Of a stretch of 42,259 bases of DNA, positions 15,037-21,859 are shown one piece after another; the first letter of the stretch is position 1, and the number at the start of each line of letters is the position of its first letter. A model generated the notes under the pieces. It had not been told where the DNA came from. It ran no database searches and was given only the letters and a program-made list of their open reading frames with translations. The position numbers were made by a program, and so were the translations under genes. This stretch comes from a virus, in IMG/VR virus record IMGVR_UViG_3300023175_000085, positions 1-42,259 of that record, one strand, 5' to 3'.

Positions 15037-15139
15037 CGAGCCAGTAACACTTGTTCCAACGAGCTTTACAAAAGACTTCGTCCTTGTATGCTCGATCGGA
15101 CTTAATATTGGTTTTTGTATAGGTTTATTGTTTTTATAA
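14984..15139 (+). CDS. 51-residue single-span membrane protein
   Basis: Starts at ATG 14984 inside the preceding short gene (53 bp overlap, different frame) and ends at TAA 15137-15139. It has a polar N-terminus (MTDQNYHQQEGRYRIV) and a C-terminal membrane helix (FVLVCSIGLNIGFCIGLLFL). Such short tail-anchored proteins are common in T4-like phages. The Shine-Dalgarno sequence is weak and distant, so translation may depend on coupling. Confidence 0.5.
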   Translation: MTDQNYHQQEGRYRIVRDEPVTLVPTSFTKDFVLVCSIGLNIGFCIGLLFL

Positions 15140-15158
15140 TTTGAAGTAGGAGTATATT

Positions 15159-15497
15159 ATGAAAAAAGAGTTGGAAGGCAAATACGCGATTGCGACAGTT
15201 ATCTCGTCGTTCAGGCAGAGATATGTTATTCCCACAGAAGAACTTCAAGAAATGAATGAGAAAGTCGACATCGACGAGACTCTCGCTAAGCAATGGCTCG
15301 AAGAGTCGGTCGGCTGTGAAGAAGTGAAAGAATTTTCTCAAAAGTTTCTCGGTGAGCAAGTCATCGACATTGAAGTAGTAGACGAAAACACAATTCTCGA
15401 TACTTTTGACAAAGATAATGATTATCTTGTCGATTGGCCCAAGGAAAAGAAACTCGATTTTATTCGCAAATGGAAAGACGAAATTAGCAAACCATGA
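15159..15497 (+). CDS. Hypothetical acidic phage protein
   Basis: 112 residues with GTAGGAG 8 nt before ATG 15159. Sections such as WLEESVGCEEVKEFSQKFLGE recall conserved small proteins of marine T4-like phages (from memory). The charge is strongly acidic. There is no catalytic or membrane signature. It overlaps the glutaredoxin gene start by 4 bp (ATGA). Confidence 0.7.
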   Translation: MKKELEGKYAIATVISSFRQRYVIPTEELQEMNEKVDIDETLAKQWLEESVGCEEVKEFSQKFLGEQVIDIEVVDENTILDTFDKDNDYLVDWPKEKKLDFIRKWKDEISKP

Positions 15498-15748
15498 TTA
15501 CCATTTATGGAACTAAGCAATGCGGATTTTGTAATAAAGCAGTAGAGCTTGCAAAAAAACATAAATTTAAACATGAGTACAAAGATGTAGGGTACTCAAA
15601 ACACTATCGTGAACTCCGTTCAAAAGATGTCGACATGCGTAGAATACCACACATTTGGTGGGACGATAAATACATTGGAAGTTACGGAGACTTTTATCAA
15701 GAAGTGAGAAGATATTTAATAATGGAGGAATATCGTGCTACATCCTGA
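15494..15748 (+). CDS. nrdC: Glutaredoxin (NrdC-like)
   Basis: 84 residues, typical glutaredoxin size. The dithiol active site CGFC is at residues 10-13. RRIPHIWWDDKYIGSYGDF carries the cis-Pro and glutathione-binding region. It is a free-standing electron donor for ribonucleotide reductase, although NrdB already has its own glutaredoxin domain. Overlaps on both sides (4 bp with 15159, 14 bp with the SHMT gene) imply coupled translation. Confidence 0.92.
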   Translation: MITIYGTKQCGFCNKAVELAKKHKFKHEYKDVGYSKHYRELRSKDVDMRRIPHIWWDDKYIGSYGDFYQEVRRYLIMEEYRATS

Positions 15749-16880
15749 GATTGATCTTATTTGGCGAAAGGAAATGAAGCGACAGCAGAAAACTGTTGAG
15801 CTTATTGCCAGTGAAAATTTTGCAAGTGACGAAGTAATGGCGCTATGTGGTTCAGTGTTTACAAACAAATACGCCGAAGGTTATCCTGGTCGTCGATATT
15901 ATAATGGCTGTGACCACATGGATGAGATCGAAACTTTTGCGATTGAGCAATTGAAATCTCTCTATGGGTGTAAGTATGCTAACGTTCAACCGCACTCTGG
16001 TGCTAACGCTAATGCTGCAGTCTTTCAGGCTTTCTTGAGACCTGGCGATCGTATCCTTGGTATGGATCTCGCGAGTGGAGGCCACCTTTCTCACGGTGCA
16101 CCAGTCAACATGTCAGGTAAGATATATGATGCTGTTTCTTATGGTGTCGATCATAATGGATATATTGATTATGATGAGGTGATGAAACTTGCTTATAATT
16201 ACAGACCTCGAATGATTATCGCCGGTGCTTCTGCTTACCCTCGTCAGATTGACTGGGAAACATTTAGATTTATTGCTGATCAGGTTGGTGCGCTTCTTAT
16301 GGTTGATATGGCACACTACTCTGGGCTGATCGCGGCAGGTGTCTACGATAACCCTCTTGAATTTGCAGACATTGTAACAAGCACGACTCATAAAACTTTA
16401 CGCGGTCCTCGTGGTGGAATCATCTTATGGAATGACTCACAATACACTAAGAAAATTAATAGTGCAGTCTTTCCTGGCACGCAGGGTGGACCACTCATGA
16501 ATATTATCGCCGCTAAAGCTCAGGCATTTGTCGAAGCTTCTACTCTCGACTTTGAAAAATACGGAGCTCAAGTAATTAAGAATGCCCAGGCGATGGCCGG
16601 TGTTTTTAAGGATGCCGGCTTTGATATTTTGACTGGTGGTACAGATAGTCATATCATTCTACTCGATCTTCGAAGGAGTAAATACTCAGGTAGAGAAGCT
16701 GCTGACAAGCTCGAAGCTCGAGGGATTACGGTAAACAAAAATGGAGTACCAAACGATCCACGACCATTTATGGAAACGTCTGGTATACGAATAGGCACTG
16801 CTGCCGAAACAACAAGAGGACACGATGAGATTTGGTTTGCACATTTAACTAAAAGAATCGTGAAACATTTAAGTGACTGA
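15735..16880 (+). CDS. glyA: Serine hydroxymethyltransferase
   Basis: 381 residues, about 35 shorter than E. coli GlyA but with the core intact. The PLP lysine is K220 in VTSTTHKTLRGPRGG. The N-terminal IASENFAS and NKYAEGYPGRRYY signatures and the DMAHYSGLIAAG motif are present. It converts serine and tetrahydrofolate to glycine and methylene-tetrahydrofolate. The products serve ThyX (8411) and 5-aminolevulinate synthase (12981) in the same gene cluster. It starts at GTG 15735 with GGAGG at 15724-15728. Shortening is mostly toward the C-terminal domain, and activity is likely but untested. Confidence 0.95.
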   Translation: MLHPEIDLIWRKEMKRQQKTVELIASENFASDEVMALCGSVFTNKYAEGYPGRRYYNGCDHMDEIETFAIEQLKSLYGCKYANVQPHSGANANAAVFQAFLRPGDRILGMDLASGGHLSHGAPVNMSGKIYDAVSYGVDHNGYIDYDEVMKLAYNYRPRMIIAGASAYPRQIDWETFRFIADQVGALLMVDMAHYSGLIAAGVYDNPLEFADIVTSTTHKTLRGPRGGIILWNDSQYTKKINSAVFPGTQGGPLMNIIAAKAQAFVEASTLDFEKYGAQVIKNAQAMAGVFKDAGFDILTGGTDSHIILLDLRRSKYSGREAADKLEARGITVNKNGVPNDPRPFMETSGIRIGTAAETTRGHDEIWFAHLTKRIVKHLSD

Positions 16881-17028
16881 AGAGCAAAAGAGATTAACCG
16901 ATCGCGCCAAATGGGAAGATAAGCACCATAGGCAGTTCGATTATAAAGAACAAAAGAAGCGTTGTATGGAGTGTGGCGAAACTGATGGTCGCCATACCTA
17001 TACTTGTGTTTACTATGATAGAAAATGA
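16873..17028 (+). CDS. 51-residue zinc-knuckle-like protein
   Basis: Starts at GTG 16873 inside the SHMT stop region (8 bp overlap) and ends at TGA 17026-17028. A CMECG ... H ... C spacing near residues 31-45 suggests a small zinc-binding knuckle, and the N-terminus is highly charged. It fills an otherwise empty gap. There is no clear ribosome binding site, so translation by coupling is assumed. Confidence 0.5.
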   Translation: MTEEQKRLTDRAKWEDKHHRQFDYKEQKKRCMECGETDGRHTYTCVYYDRK

Positions 17029-17040
17029 GGAATAAATACT

Positions 17041-17178
17041 ATGGCAGGGAAATCTATTATTAGCAAAATGATTGAGCAAAATCGAGTCAAAAAGAAGACT
17101 TCGATTGGCAACTCTCCGCGTTCTCGTTGTAACAAAAAAAATTCAACTAAAAAGAAATACAGGGGTCAAGGAAAATAA
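17041..17178 (+). CDS. 45-residue basic protein
   Basis: ATG 17041 follows GAGGAA at 17027-17032. The peptide is very basic, with Arg/Lys clusters and the ending KKKYRGQGK. A YRGQG(K/R) C-terminus is a feature I recall from tiny conserved proteins in T4-like phages. It probably binds nucleic acid or RNA polymerase, which is inference. The stop overlaps the thermonuclease ATG by one base. Confidence 0.7.
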   Translation: MAGKSIISKMIEQNRVKKKTSIGNSPRSRCNKKNSTKKKYRGQGK

Positions 17179-17663
17179 TGTACGAGTATAGAGCAAAGAT
17201 TAATCGCGTTGTTGATGGTGATACAGTTGATGTAGATATCGATCTAGGATTCGGAGTCGTCTTGTCAGACGAGCGAGTTCGTATCATGGGAATCGACACG
17301 CCAGAGTCACGAACGAGTGATAAGGTTGAAAAAGTATTTGGCCTTGCTGCTAAGGATAGACTCAAGTCTTTGCTCGGTAAGACGGCTGTATTAAAAACTC
17401 AAGTAGCTAAGGACGGCGAAGATATGAAAGGTAAGTTTGGTCGCATTCTCGGTGACTTTGAAGTCTATGACGCAAAGACCGATGCATGGAGACCGGCTAC
17501 CGACATTATGATCGAAGAGGGTCATTGTGTTGCATACTTCGGTGGAAGTAAAGAAGAAATTCAAGCAAAGCACATGGTCAATCGAGAAAAGCTTTTGAGA
17601 GAGGGGGTTGTATCTCAAGAAGCCTATGAGAAAGCCCAAGCGCTAATGGAGAAAAAGAAGTAA
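17178..17663 (+). CDS. Thermonuclease (staphylococcal-nuclease-like)
   Basis: 161 residues. The catalytic trio R35, E43 and R89 (RVRIMGIDTPE and GKFGRILG) matches Staphylococcus nuclease R35, E43 and R87. The OB-fold start VVDGDTVDVDIDLGFG, with Ca-ligand aspartates, is also clear. It should hydrolyse DNA or RNA with Ca. No signal peptide is present, so it acts inside the infected cell, perhaps in host DNA breakdown for dNTP salvage. It lies downstream of nucleotide-metabolism genes. Confidence 0.93.
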   Translation: MYEYRAKINRVVDGDTVDVDIDLGFGVVLSDERVRIMGIDTPESRTSDKVEKVFGLAAKDRLKSLLGKTAVLKTQVAKDGEDMKGKFGRILGDFEVYDAKTDAWRPATDIMIEEGHCVAYFGGSKEEIQAKHMVNREKLLREGVVSQEAYEKAQALMEKKK

Positions 17664-17747
17664 TTGGACTGGTGGGAAAACTTTATTATATGGCGTTACG
17701 TTAAAGGTTGTCATTGTAAAAGATGTCTCGCCCACGACAATAAATAA
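17664..17747 (+). CDS. 27-residue Trp- and Cys-rich micro-ORF
   Basis: Starts at TTG 17664 directly after the thermonuclease stop, with GGAG at 17648-17651, and ends at TAA 17745-17747. The peptide starts MDWWENFIIW and has a CHCKRC cluster that could bind metal. Very short and TTG-started, it is supported only by composition and placement. Confidence 0.35.
   Translation: MDWWENFIIWRYVKGCHCKRCLAHDNK
17739..17746 (+). promoter_or_regulatory. Possible late promoter (AATAAATA)
   Basis: One mismatch to TATAAATA, 34 nt upstream of the epimerase ATG 17781. That is the same spacing as better late boxes here. It may start the sugar-cassette transcript. Confidence 0.4.
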
Positions 17748-17780
17748 ATCTAATATTATGTTTTTGATGAAGGAGTTGAA

Positions 17781-18806
17781 ATGGCAAAGCGCATTCTCAT
17801 TACGGGTGGTGGAGGCTTTATTGCTCACCACCTGATCAATCAGGTACTCATACGAACAGACTGGGAGGTCGTTACACTTGATCGTTTAGATTATAGTGGC
17901 AACCTCAATCGTTTGCATGATCTGCTTCAGGAAAGATCTCCTGCAGAGCGAAAGCGAGTACGAACAATCTTTCATGATCTCAAGGCTGAGCTCAATCCTC
18001 AGATCGTCGCTGACATTGGTCCTGTCGAATATGTCGCTCACCTTGCAGCGGGCTCTCATGTAGATCGCTCAATTGAACGGCCCATGGAATTCGTAATGGA
18101 TAATGTCGTAGGTACATGTAACATCCTCGAGTTTGCGAGAAAGCAAAATAATCTTGAGCGATTCATCTACTTTTCGACAGACGAAGTCTTCGGTCCAGCT
18201 CCAAACATTTACAAGTTTGACGAGTACGATCGATATAATAGTACGAATCCATACAGTGCTTCGAAGGCTGGTGGTGAAGAACTTTGCGTTGCATTCCAAA
18301 ACACTTATAAGATGCCCATCTACATTACTCATACGATGAATGTATTTGGCCAAAGACAGCATCCCGAGAAGTTTATTCCTCTGTGTATTCGCAGAGCTCG
18401 TGATGGTGATGTAGTTACAATTCATGCCGACGAGACTAAAACTATTCCTGGCTCTCGTCACTATATCCACGCAGAAGATGTTGCAGATGCTACACTCTTC
18501 TTACTCAATCATTCACTTACTCTTAAAGCAGAAAACGAGCAAGGGATCAAATGCCCGAAATATAATATCTGTGGAGCAACTGAATTAAATAATCTCGAAC
18601 TTGCACAAATGATTGCAGCAGCCCAAGGAAAGGAGCTCAAATATGAATTTATGGATTTCCATAGCAGTAGGCCTGGTCACGATTTACGCTACGCACTCAG
18701 CGGAGATAGAATGGCATCCCTTGGTTGGACTCCACAGCCCGTCGAAGATCGAATTAACGAAGTCGTGCACTGGACTTTAGCAAATACTCGATGGCTTGAA
18801 ATATGA
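17781..18806 (+). CDS. NAD-dependent nucleotide-sugar epimerase/dehydratase (RfbB-like)
   Basis: 341 residues. The Rossmann motif ITGGGGFIAHHL (residues 7-18) binds NAD. The catalytic set is T133-D134-E135 (FSTDEVFG) and Y158-x3-K162 (YSASK), and the TDE tripeptide is that of dTDP-glucose 4,6-dehydratases. The likely substrate is a dTDP- or UDP-hexose. It has an AAGGAG ribosome binding site and a 4-bp overlap with the methyltransferase. With the next two genes it forms a sugar-modification cassette whose target (DNA, capsid or host surface) cannot be told from sequence. Confidence 0.9.
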   Translation: MAKRILITGGGGFIAHHLINQVLIRTDWEVVTLDRLDYSGNLNRLHDLLQERSPAERKRVRTIFHDLKAELNPQIVADIGPVEYVAHLAAGSHVDRSIERPMEFVMDNVVGTCNILEFARKQNNLERFIYFSTDEVFGPAPNIYKFDEYDRYNSTNPYSASKAGGEELCVAFQNTYKMPIYITHTMNVFGQRQHPEKFIPLCIRRARDGDVVTIHADETKTIPGSRHYIHAEDVADATLFLLNHSLTLKAENEQGIKCPKYNICGATELNNLELAQMIAAAQGKELKYEFMDFHSSRPGHDLRYALSGDRMASLGWTPQPVEDRINEVVHWTLANTRWLEI

Positions 18807-19375
18807 TTCAGGAAATGCTTGACAACGCTCTGTCGTGGGCTCGTAGTAAACCATCTGACATCAATGAGCATATCGATTTATTATTGGAGCTGGGTGAAGA
18901 GTGCTCACACATCACGGAAATGGGGGTCCGTACCGGTGTGAGCACTCGTGCTTTCATGCAAACCAACGCCACTCTTCGATGCTATGATCTCGTATTAAAT
19001 CCGCGATTAGTTGAAATGTTCGAAGTTCTTCAAAAGGATGGCCGAGATGTAGAATACATTAAAGCTGATGTGCTTGATCTTGACATCGTAGAAACTGACT
19101 TGCTCTTTATTGACACGTGGCACGCAGGTGTACAGCTTGAGCAAGAGCTTAAGATTCATGGAAATAAAGCTCGTAAATATATTGCGTTCCATGATACTCA
19201 TACGTTTGGAACAAGAGATGAGATTCTCGATGGTAGGCCATATCAACTCAGGCCTATCGCTGGCGAAGGATTACTACCTCAAGTGATTCAGTTCGTTATT
19301 GATAATCCTCACTGGCGTTTCAAAATCCATAGAACAAACAACAATGGGCTTACAGTACTCGAAAGATGCGGATAA
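18803..19375 (+). CDS. Class I SAM methyltransferase-like protein
   Basis: 190 residues. Motif I-like ITEMGVRTGVSTRAFM (about 37-52) is followed by an acidic strand-2 end (CYDLVLNP), then DLLFIDTWHAG and YIAFHDTHTFG. This is the pattern of small CmcI/TylF or Methyltransf_24-type enzymes, which use Mg and SAM. Placed between an epimerase and a glycosyltransferase with overlaps on both sides, it may methylate a sugar. The substrate is not determinable. Confidence 0.75.
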   Translation: MIQEMLDNALSWARSKPSDINEHIDLLLELGEECSHITEMGVRTGVSTRAFMQTNATLRCYDLVLNPRLVEMFEVLQKDGRDVEYIKADVLDLDIVETDLLFIDTWHAGVQLEQELKIHGNKARKYIAFHDTHTFGTRDEILDGRPYQLRPIAGEGLLPQVIQFVIDNPHWRFKIHRTNNNGLTVLERCG

Positions 19376-20325
19376 TTGATTCCTTTCCATTCTTTGCTCC
19401 GACGGGCAAAGAGCTGCTTAAACTACGTGTTGAACTCTATAAAGATATCGTAGATAAATTTATCATTGTTGAGTCAAACAAAACTCACAGTGGTAAGCCA
19501 GTTCCTTTTCGTTTCGAAGAAATTGCAACGGAACTTGAGCTACCACTCGAAAAAATTATCTACATTCCACATCACATACCCGATACGCCATATCTCGAAA
19601 TCCTTGATATTGATCGAGCAAACGCTGCACACAATAAAGATAATGAAGCGAGCGTGCAGGCGCGTGCCCGCGAGCGCCTGCAGAAAGATGCTGTTATGCA
19701 AGCACTTTACATGTTTAATGACAATGATGTAGTCATATATGGTGATGCCGACGAGATCATTGATCCAAAGCATATTCGATGGGTGTCTAATGTCGTCACT
19801 CGTGATACTCTAAAATATGATGTGCTTATGAGAATCCCACTTGTGTTTTTACAAGGAAGGGCCGATCTACGTACATGGGATATATCAAGAGATAATTGGT
19901 ATCCATGGAACAAGGCCATGTTTATTTCGACTAAAGCTCAGATTATGAAATACAAAATAAGCAATCTGAGATGTGGTAATTGCTATCCGCTCAAAACTAC
20001 TTGGCCGCACTCTCACGGTCAAGCGATTCCAGACATGGGTTGGCACTTTGCTTGGATGGGCTCCGGCGAAACCCGCAAAATCAAAGCACAATCTTTTGCT
20101 CATGCTCACGACAAGTTTAAAGAGATGAACTATGAGCAAGGACTCGAAGATAAGTCATATCAAACATGGCTAATGCAAGCGGTACCCGAAGCTGGGAAGC
20201 AGGCTCCAAGTGGCAACTCAAATCATTTCCTCAAAAATTATCCTCATGAAAACCTGCCAAGCCTCGTCTTTACAAATGAGATGATTTCGAACTTCTTGCT
20301 GCCCTACGAGCCTCCAACCCTTTAG
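19366..20325 (+). CDS. GT17-family glycosyltransferase
   Basis: 319 residues. DADEI (in VVIYGDADEIID) is the metal/nucleotide-sugar DxD region. IIVESNKTHSGKP near the N-terminus and MGWHFAWMGS in the C-terminal half are hallmarks of family 17 (beta-1,4-N-acetylglucosaminyltransferase type III-like). It probably transfers GlcNAc or a related sugar onto a glycan. It overlaps the methyltransferase by 10 bp and ends the sugar cassette. The stop codon merges into a perfect 16-bp dyad at 20325. Confidence 0.87.
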   Translation: MRIIDSFPFFAPTGKELLKLRVELYKDIVDKFIIVESNKTHSGKPVPFRFEEIATELELPLEKIIYIPHHIPDTPYLEILDIDRANAAHNKDNEASVQARARERLQKDAVMQALYMFNDNDVVIYGDADEIIDPKHIRWVSNVVTRDTLKYDVLMRIPLVFLQGRADLRTWDISRDNWYPWNKAMFISTKAQIMKYKISNLRCGNCYPLKTTWPHSHGQAIPDMGWHFAWMGSGETRKIKAQSFAHAHDKFKEMNYEQGLEDKSYQTWLMQAVPEAGKQAPSGNSNHFLKNYPHENLPSLVFTNEMISNFLLPYEPPTL

Positions 20326-20340
20326 TTATATCCATATAAC
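20325..20340. repeat. Perfect dyad upstream of an early promoter
   Basis: GTTATAT-CC-ATATAAC, 7-bp arms with 2-bp centre, starting at the GT17 stop codon. It is 31 bp upstream of the -35 at 20371. The short centre favours a protein-binding operator over an RNA hairpin. No T-run follows. Confidence 0.5.
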
Positions 20341-20370
20341 AAAATGATCTAAAAATGGTAATATTTACGG

Positions 20371-20399
20371 TTTACTTTTGCCAAAACCTGTGGTAGAAT
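20371..20399 (+). promoter_or_regulatory. Sigma70-type promoter
   Basis: TTTACT 20371-20376, 17-bp spacer, TAGAAT 20394-20399 in a TGGTAGAATGG context shared with the promoter at 21094. It is preceded by an AT-rich ATCTAAAAATGG stretch like that at other early promoters. It drives 20437 and 20771. Confidence 0.65.
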
Positions 20400-20436
20400 G
20401 GTCCTGTAAATTGGAAAAACCACTGAGGAAATGATT

Positions 20437-20754
20437 ATGCTGTCTTTTGAAACCCTTCGCAATGCTACTGAAGCCGCTCAGGCTGAAGCAATTGCTTACT
20501 TCAACGAGTATGGTGAACATCCCCTGAATTGTGGATTTGCTTGGGTTGAAGTGAAAGGTATTCGTGGCAATAAAGCCAAAATGCTTAAGGAAGCAGGTTT
20601 TAGTAAAAGACTTTCTGGTCCTGGCTTGTACACTTGGAATCCGGCTAATATCAACACTCAAGATATGAGTGTAAAAATGGCTGGTGCAGAAGCTTATGCC
20701 GAAGTCCTTCGGGATGCTGGTATCCCTGCCGAAGCTCATTGTCGATTGGATTAA
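20437..20754 (+). CDS. Conserved small phage protein
   Basis: 105 residues from ATG 20437. GAGGAA (20425-20430) is 6 nt upstream of it, whereas ATG 20431 is too close. The pattern EHPLNCGFAWVEVKG ... GPGLYTWNPA ... AGAEAYAEVLRDAGI belongs to a small family I recall from marine T4-like phages (CGFAWV motif). Function is unknown. Its own sigma70 promoter suggests early expression. Confidence 0.8.
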   Translation: MLSFETLRNATEAAQAEAIAYFNEYGEHPLNCGFAWVEVKGIRGNKAKMLKEAGFSKRLSGPGLYTWNPANINTQDMSVKMAGAEAYAEVLRDAGIPAEAHCRLD

Positions 20755-20770
20755 GAGAGAGATTAAAGCT

Positions 20771-21097
20771 ATGGAAAATACTTATTGGAATGGTACTGGA
20801 ACTTGGCAGGATCTGTCTGAGAAATTGGAAGAATTCGTGCCTGCAATGGGCGAGTGTGAGAACAAGAAAGTCGAGCGATTCCGCAAGGCTTCTAATGCTT
20901 ACTACGATATCTTCAACAACGGCGGTTGTAATCGTGGTCCATCGATCGGCAAGTTCTTTCCTGGCGTAATGGCAGAAATTAACGAGTCTTATCGCTATCG
21001 TAGCAATCCCAACTGGGATTACATCCATCGAATCGTTGAGCCAAAGATGGACGAGATCATTCTCGAGACTGCAAAAAAAGTTGGTCTTAGGGGTTGA
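20771..21097 (+). CDS. MENTYW-family small phage protein
   Basis: 108 residues from ATG 20771. The longer upstream frame lies inside the previous gene. The N-terminal half matches the gene at 41466: MENTYW-GTG, then a helix, then NAYYDIFNNGG versus GYDFYNNGM. These are paralogues within one genome. This copy lacks the C-terminal Cys-rich tail of the other. An AGAGAGA purine stretch precedes the start. Function is unknown, and the operon with 20437 is under an early-type promoter. Confidence 0.8.
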   Translation: MENTYWNGTGTWQDLSEKLEEFVPAMGECENKKVERFRKASNAYYDIFNNGGCNRGPSIGKFFPGVMAEINESYRYRSNPNWDYIHRIVEPKMDEIILETAKKVGLRG

Positions 21098-21122
21098 CAT
21101 ATGCACCCAGCTATGGTAGAAT
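21094..21122 (+). promoter_or_regulatory. Sigma70-type promoter of the non-coding region
   Basis: TTGACA 21094-21099, 17-bp spacer, TAGAAT 21117-21122. It overlaps the stop codon of the 20771 gene. A start site 7-8 bp beyond the -10 falls at 21129-21130, exactly where the first helix of the candidate RNA begins. Confidence 0.75.
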
Positions 21123-21129
21123 AGCTTTT

Positions 21130-21195
21130 GAACTGGTGGGAATAGGCCACGGCGCTCCGAGAGCATGACGGTAACGAACCACCAGTTCTCTTTTT
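21130..21195 (+). ncRNA. Candidate small structured RNA
   Basis: GAACTGGTGG (21130-21139) pairs perfectly over 10 bp with CCACCAGTTC (21179-21188), and TCTTTTTATT follows at once, as in an intrinsic terminator. The 5-prime arm coincides with the predicted start of the 21094 promoter. The product would be a self-contained RNA of about 60-65 nt closed by a terminal stem. Inside, GCTC/GAGC (21154-21157/21161-21164) makes a hairpin with a CGA loop. It is too short for a tRNA and matches no RNA family I know. No reading frame with a ribosome binding site is present. Confidence 0.6.
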
Positions 21196-21202
21196 ATTAT
21201 GA

Positions 21203-21357
21203 ATAGAGTCGGCGCTTTTTCAATAGCCGGCAAGGGGACGAGTGACACGGAGGTGAGCCTGCCGTACACCCCCGAAAAATGGAAAATTGAGAACCGTGTC
21301 ACTCACTAATATAGAACTCTATCACTGTTGACCTGCCCATCGACGGATGAGGGGGCA
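21203..21357 (+). ncRNA. Structured non-coding region, possible three-way-junction RNA or leader
   Basis: Several nested helices can be drawn. P1 is ATAGAGT (21203-21209) with ACTCTAT (21316-21322). P2 is GTCGGC (21208-21213) with GCCGGC (21226-21231), sharing two bases with P1. P3 is an 11-bp perfect stem GAGTGACACGG (21240-21250) with CCGTGTCACTC (21294-21304), with GGTG/CACC inside it. A further hairpin has TGCCC (21334-21338) and GGGCA (21353-21357), with CATC-GACG-GATG at its tip. P1 enclosing P2 and P3 is a three-way-junction layout, common in riboswitches and regulatory RNAs. The stretch 21098-21395 has no supported gene. It could be the 5-prime leader of 21396. Confidence 0.5.
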
Positions 21358-21395
21358 TCACTGCGCTGGGGTTCTTCCTAATTGGAGACTTTGCA

Positions 21396-21842
21396 ATGAC
21401 AATGCATTTATTGAAAGGCTACTCTTCTCTTAATACTCGTAAGCCAACAGTCAAACTTACAAAGGCAAAACTTGCTGAGCTTGAAATACAATGGCGAGCT
21501 CATAACAAACTTATGCGCCAAAAGCATCTTCACGATAGCCAGTATAAAACACTGGAAGAATATATAGACTATGCCTTTGGGAAAGTTAAACTTAAAAAGG
21601 AATTTAAACCCTATGAGACGACAAATAAGGCGTACACGCGCGCAACACCAAACTACCCTTCGGCAGACAGCGCGCAGAAGAGAGGCCTTACGTCTCAGCA
21701 AACAACAAATCCAACGCCCCGCAGAGAGCCCCAAAAGTATACAGGCACTCTAGTGAAAGGTATTAGCACCATGCATAAATCAAACGCGGTGCCTATCATT
21801 GACGAAAAAGAAGCAAAAGATCATGCTAGCATGAGGCGTTAA
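21396..21842 (+). CDS. Conserved T4-like-phage hypothetical protein
   Basis: 148 residues with GGAGA at 21384-21388. Sections KLTKAKLAELEIQWRAHNK near the N-terminus and GISTMHKSNAVPI with a final SMRR match a family I recall from marine T4-like phages. The middle is basic and low-complexity (TTNPTPRREPQ). Function is unknown. The protein follows the long structured leader, so its expression may be RNA-controlled. Confidence 0.85.
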   Translation: MTMHLLKGYSSLNTRKPTVKLTKAKLAELEIQWRAHNKLMRQKHLHDSQYKTLEEYIDYAFGKVKLKKEFKPYETTNKAYTRATPNYPSADSAQKRGLTSQQTTNPTPRREPQKYTGTLVKGISTMHKSNAVPIIDEKEAKDHASMRR

Positions 21843-21859
21843 GTCTAAGAGGATTTCAC

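Noticed and set aside
17031-17038. AATAAATA as a late promoter for the 45-residue basic gene
   Set aside because: It lies 2 nt before ATG 17041, so a transcript would start inside the gene; more likely part of the spacer between ribosome binding site and start.
20651-21166. 171-codon minus-strand open frame spanning gene 20771 and the start of the non-coding region
   Set aside because: Mostly antisense to a well-supported gene and crosses the promoter at 21094 and the candidate RNA; no ribosome binding site or known motif.
21130-21188. Could the 10-bp stem region be a tRNA?
   Set aside because: Only 59 nt, a 10-bp rather than 7-bp closing stem, and no T-arm GTTCRA or anticodon arm. No tRNA-like pattern was found elsewhere either.
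21240-21357. Hammerhead-like or known riboswitch class in the folded region
   Set aside because: I looked for a CTGANGA...GAAA core and for TPP, SAM and THF consensus elements by eye; only a mutated CGGATGA is present. No class assigned.
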